From an uncultured Eubacteriales bacterium (GTDB lineage Bacteria; Bacillota; Clostridia; Christensenellales; Borkfalkiaceae): DNA of 11,840 nt. Location of the stretch: assembly GCA_900549005.1 (NCBI GenBank), contig URMT01000048.1, positions 1 to 11,840 on the forward strand. Direction: 5' to 3'. Positions 11,664-11,840 of the stretch are shown one piece after another. The position numbers and the translations under genes are program-made. Within the stretch, counting starts at the first letter, position 1. Each line of letters starts with the position of its first letter. The notes under the pieces are model-generated. The model saw nothing but the letters and a program-made list of their open reading frames with translations, was not told where the DNA came from and made no database searches.

Positions 11664-11840
11664 GTCATTTTGAGCGGAGTGAGCGGATAGCGAACGAAGT
11701 CGAAAAATCTTTATTTTGAGATTTCTCCGTGCGTTCCCTTCGGTCACTTAGTTTGCGGTTTCCCAATGGGAACCCTCCGCAAAGTAGCGTCGCTGCGCTC
11801 ATCTGCCGTTTCCACACAAAGTGTGGAGCCTCGGCAGGGC
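11664..11840. repeat. Composite dispersed repeat and hairpin chain, cut by the window edge
   Basis: A diverged GTCATTTTGAGCGG copy (11664-11710) is followed by an inverted partial copy, GAGATTTCTCCG onward (11718-11746). Two nested hairpins come next: TTTGCGG/CCGCAAA around TCCC/GGGA (11752-11783), and CTGCCG/CGGCAG around TCCACAC/GTGTGGA (11803-11837). The last one and the hairpin at 138-166 share their flanks exactly but differ in the inner stem. No gene is visible. Confidence 0.7.

Overview
The window looks like chromosomal DNA of an uncultured member of the Clostridia (Bacillota). The support is the gene order rpmJ-rpsM-rpsK-rpsD-rpoA-rplQ, the pairing of rpmE with a DUF1385 gene and prmC, strong AAGGAGG-type ribosome binding sites, near-consensus TTGACA/TATAAT promoters, a clostridial-type L17 with extra segments, and moderately GC-rich coding DNA with AT-rich promoters. 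A Christensenellales-type gut lineage is possible, but I cannot establish it from the sequence alone.

Layout. 1-428 is non-coding and packed with repeats: a dispersed 'GTCATTTCGACTGA' repeat, a chain of hairpins, and a 118-bp element with terminal inverted repeats that ends one base before the stop of the next gene. 429-2255 (-) is a single reading frame joining a DUF1385/YqhQ-type membrane protein to the release-factor methyltransferase PrmC. 2363-2566 (-) is rpmE with its own promoter and terminator. 2863-3882 (+) is a zinc-type medium-chain dehydrogenase that has lost catalytic-zinc ligands. 3883-4099 is a second hairpin array. 4130-5445 (+) is a two-gene unit, a Cof-type HAD phosphatase overlapping a YfcE/MJ0936 phosphodiesterase, closed by a terminator. 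5570-6733 (-) is a membrane-anchored PI-PLC-like phosphodiesterase. 6976-7170 is a repeat insertion with a 31-bp tandem array. 7206-7430 (-) and 7783-8031 (+) are two related small two-helix membrane proteins transcribed divergently around a perfect 19-bp hairpin. 8148-11512 (-) is the ribosomal/RNA polymerase alpha operon rpmJ-rpsM-rpsK-rpsD-rpoA-rplQ, unusually interrupted by a 317-nt hairpin-rich gap between rpmJ and rpsM. 11513-11840 returns to the same repeat families seen at the left end.

How the genes fit together. Most of the window is translation machinery: L31, L36, S13, S11, S4, L17, RNA polymerase alpha, and PrmC, which modifies release factors. The remaining genes are metabolic or envelope functions: two phosphatase-type enzymes, an MDR-like protein, a PI-PLC-like lipid phosphodiesterase and small membrane proteins.

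The most unusual content is intergenic. Several families of short hairpins recur at distant places. Within a family, the ends, loops and internal-loop bases are kept while the paired arms change together. This suggests DNA or RNA elements selected or propagated as structures (REP/MITE-like) rather than by primary sequence. No intact transposase, integrase, CRISPR array, tRNA or rRNA was found.
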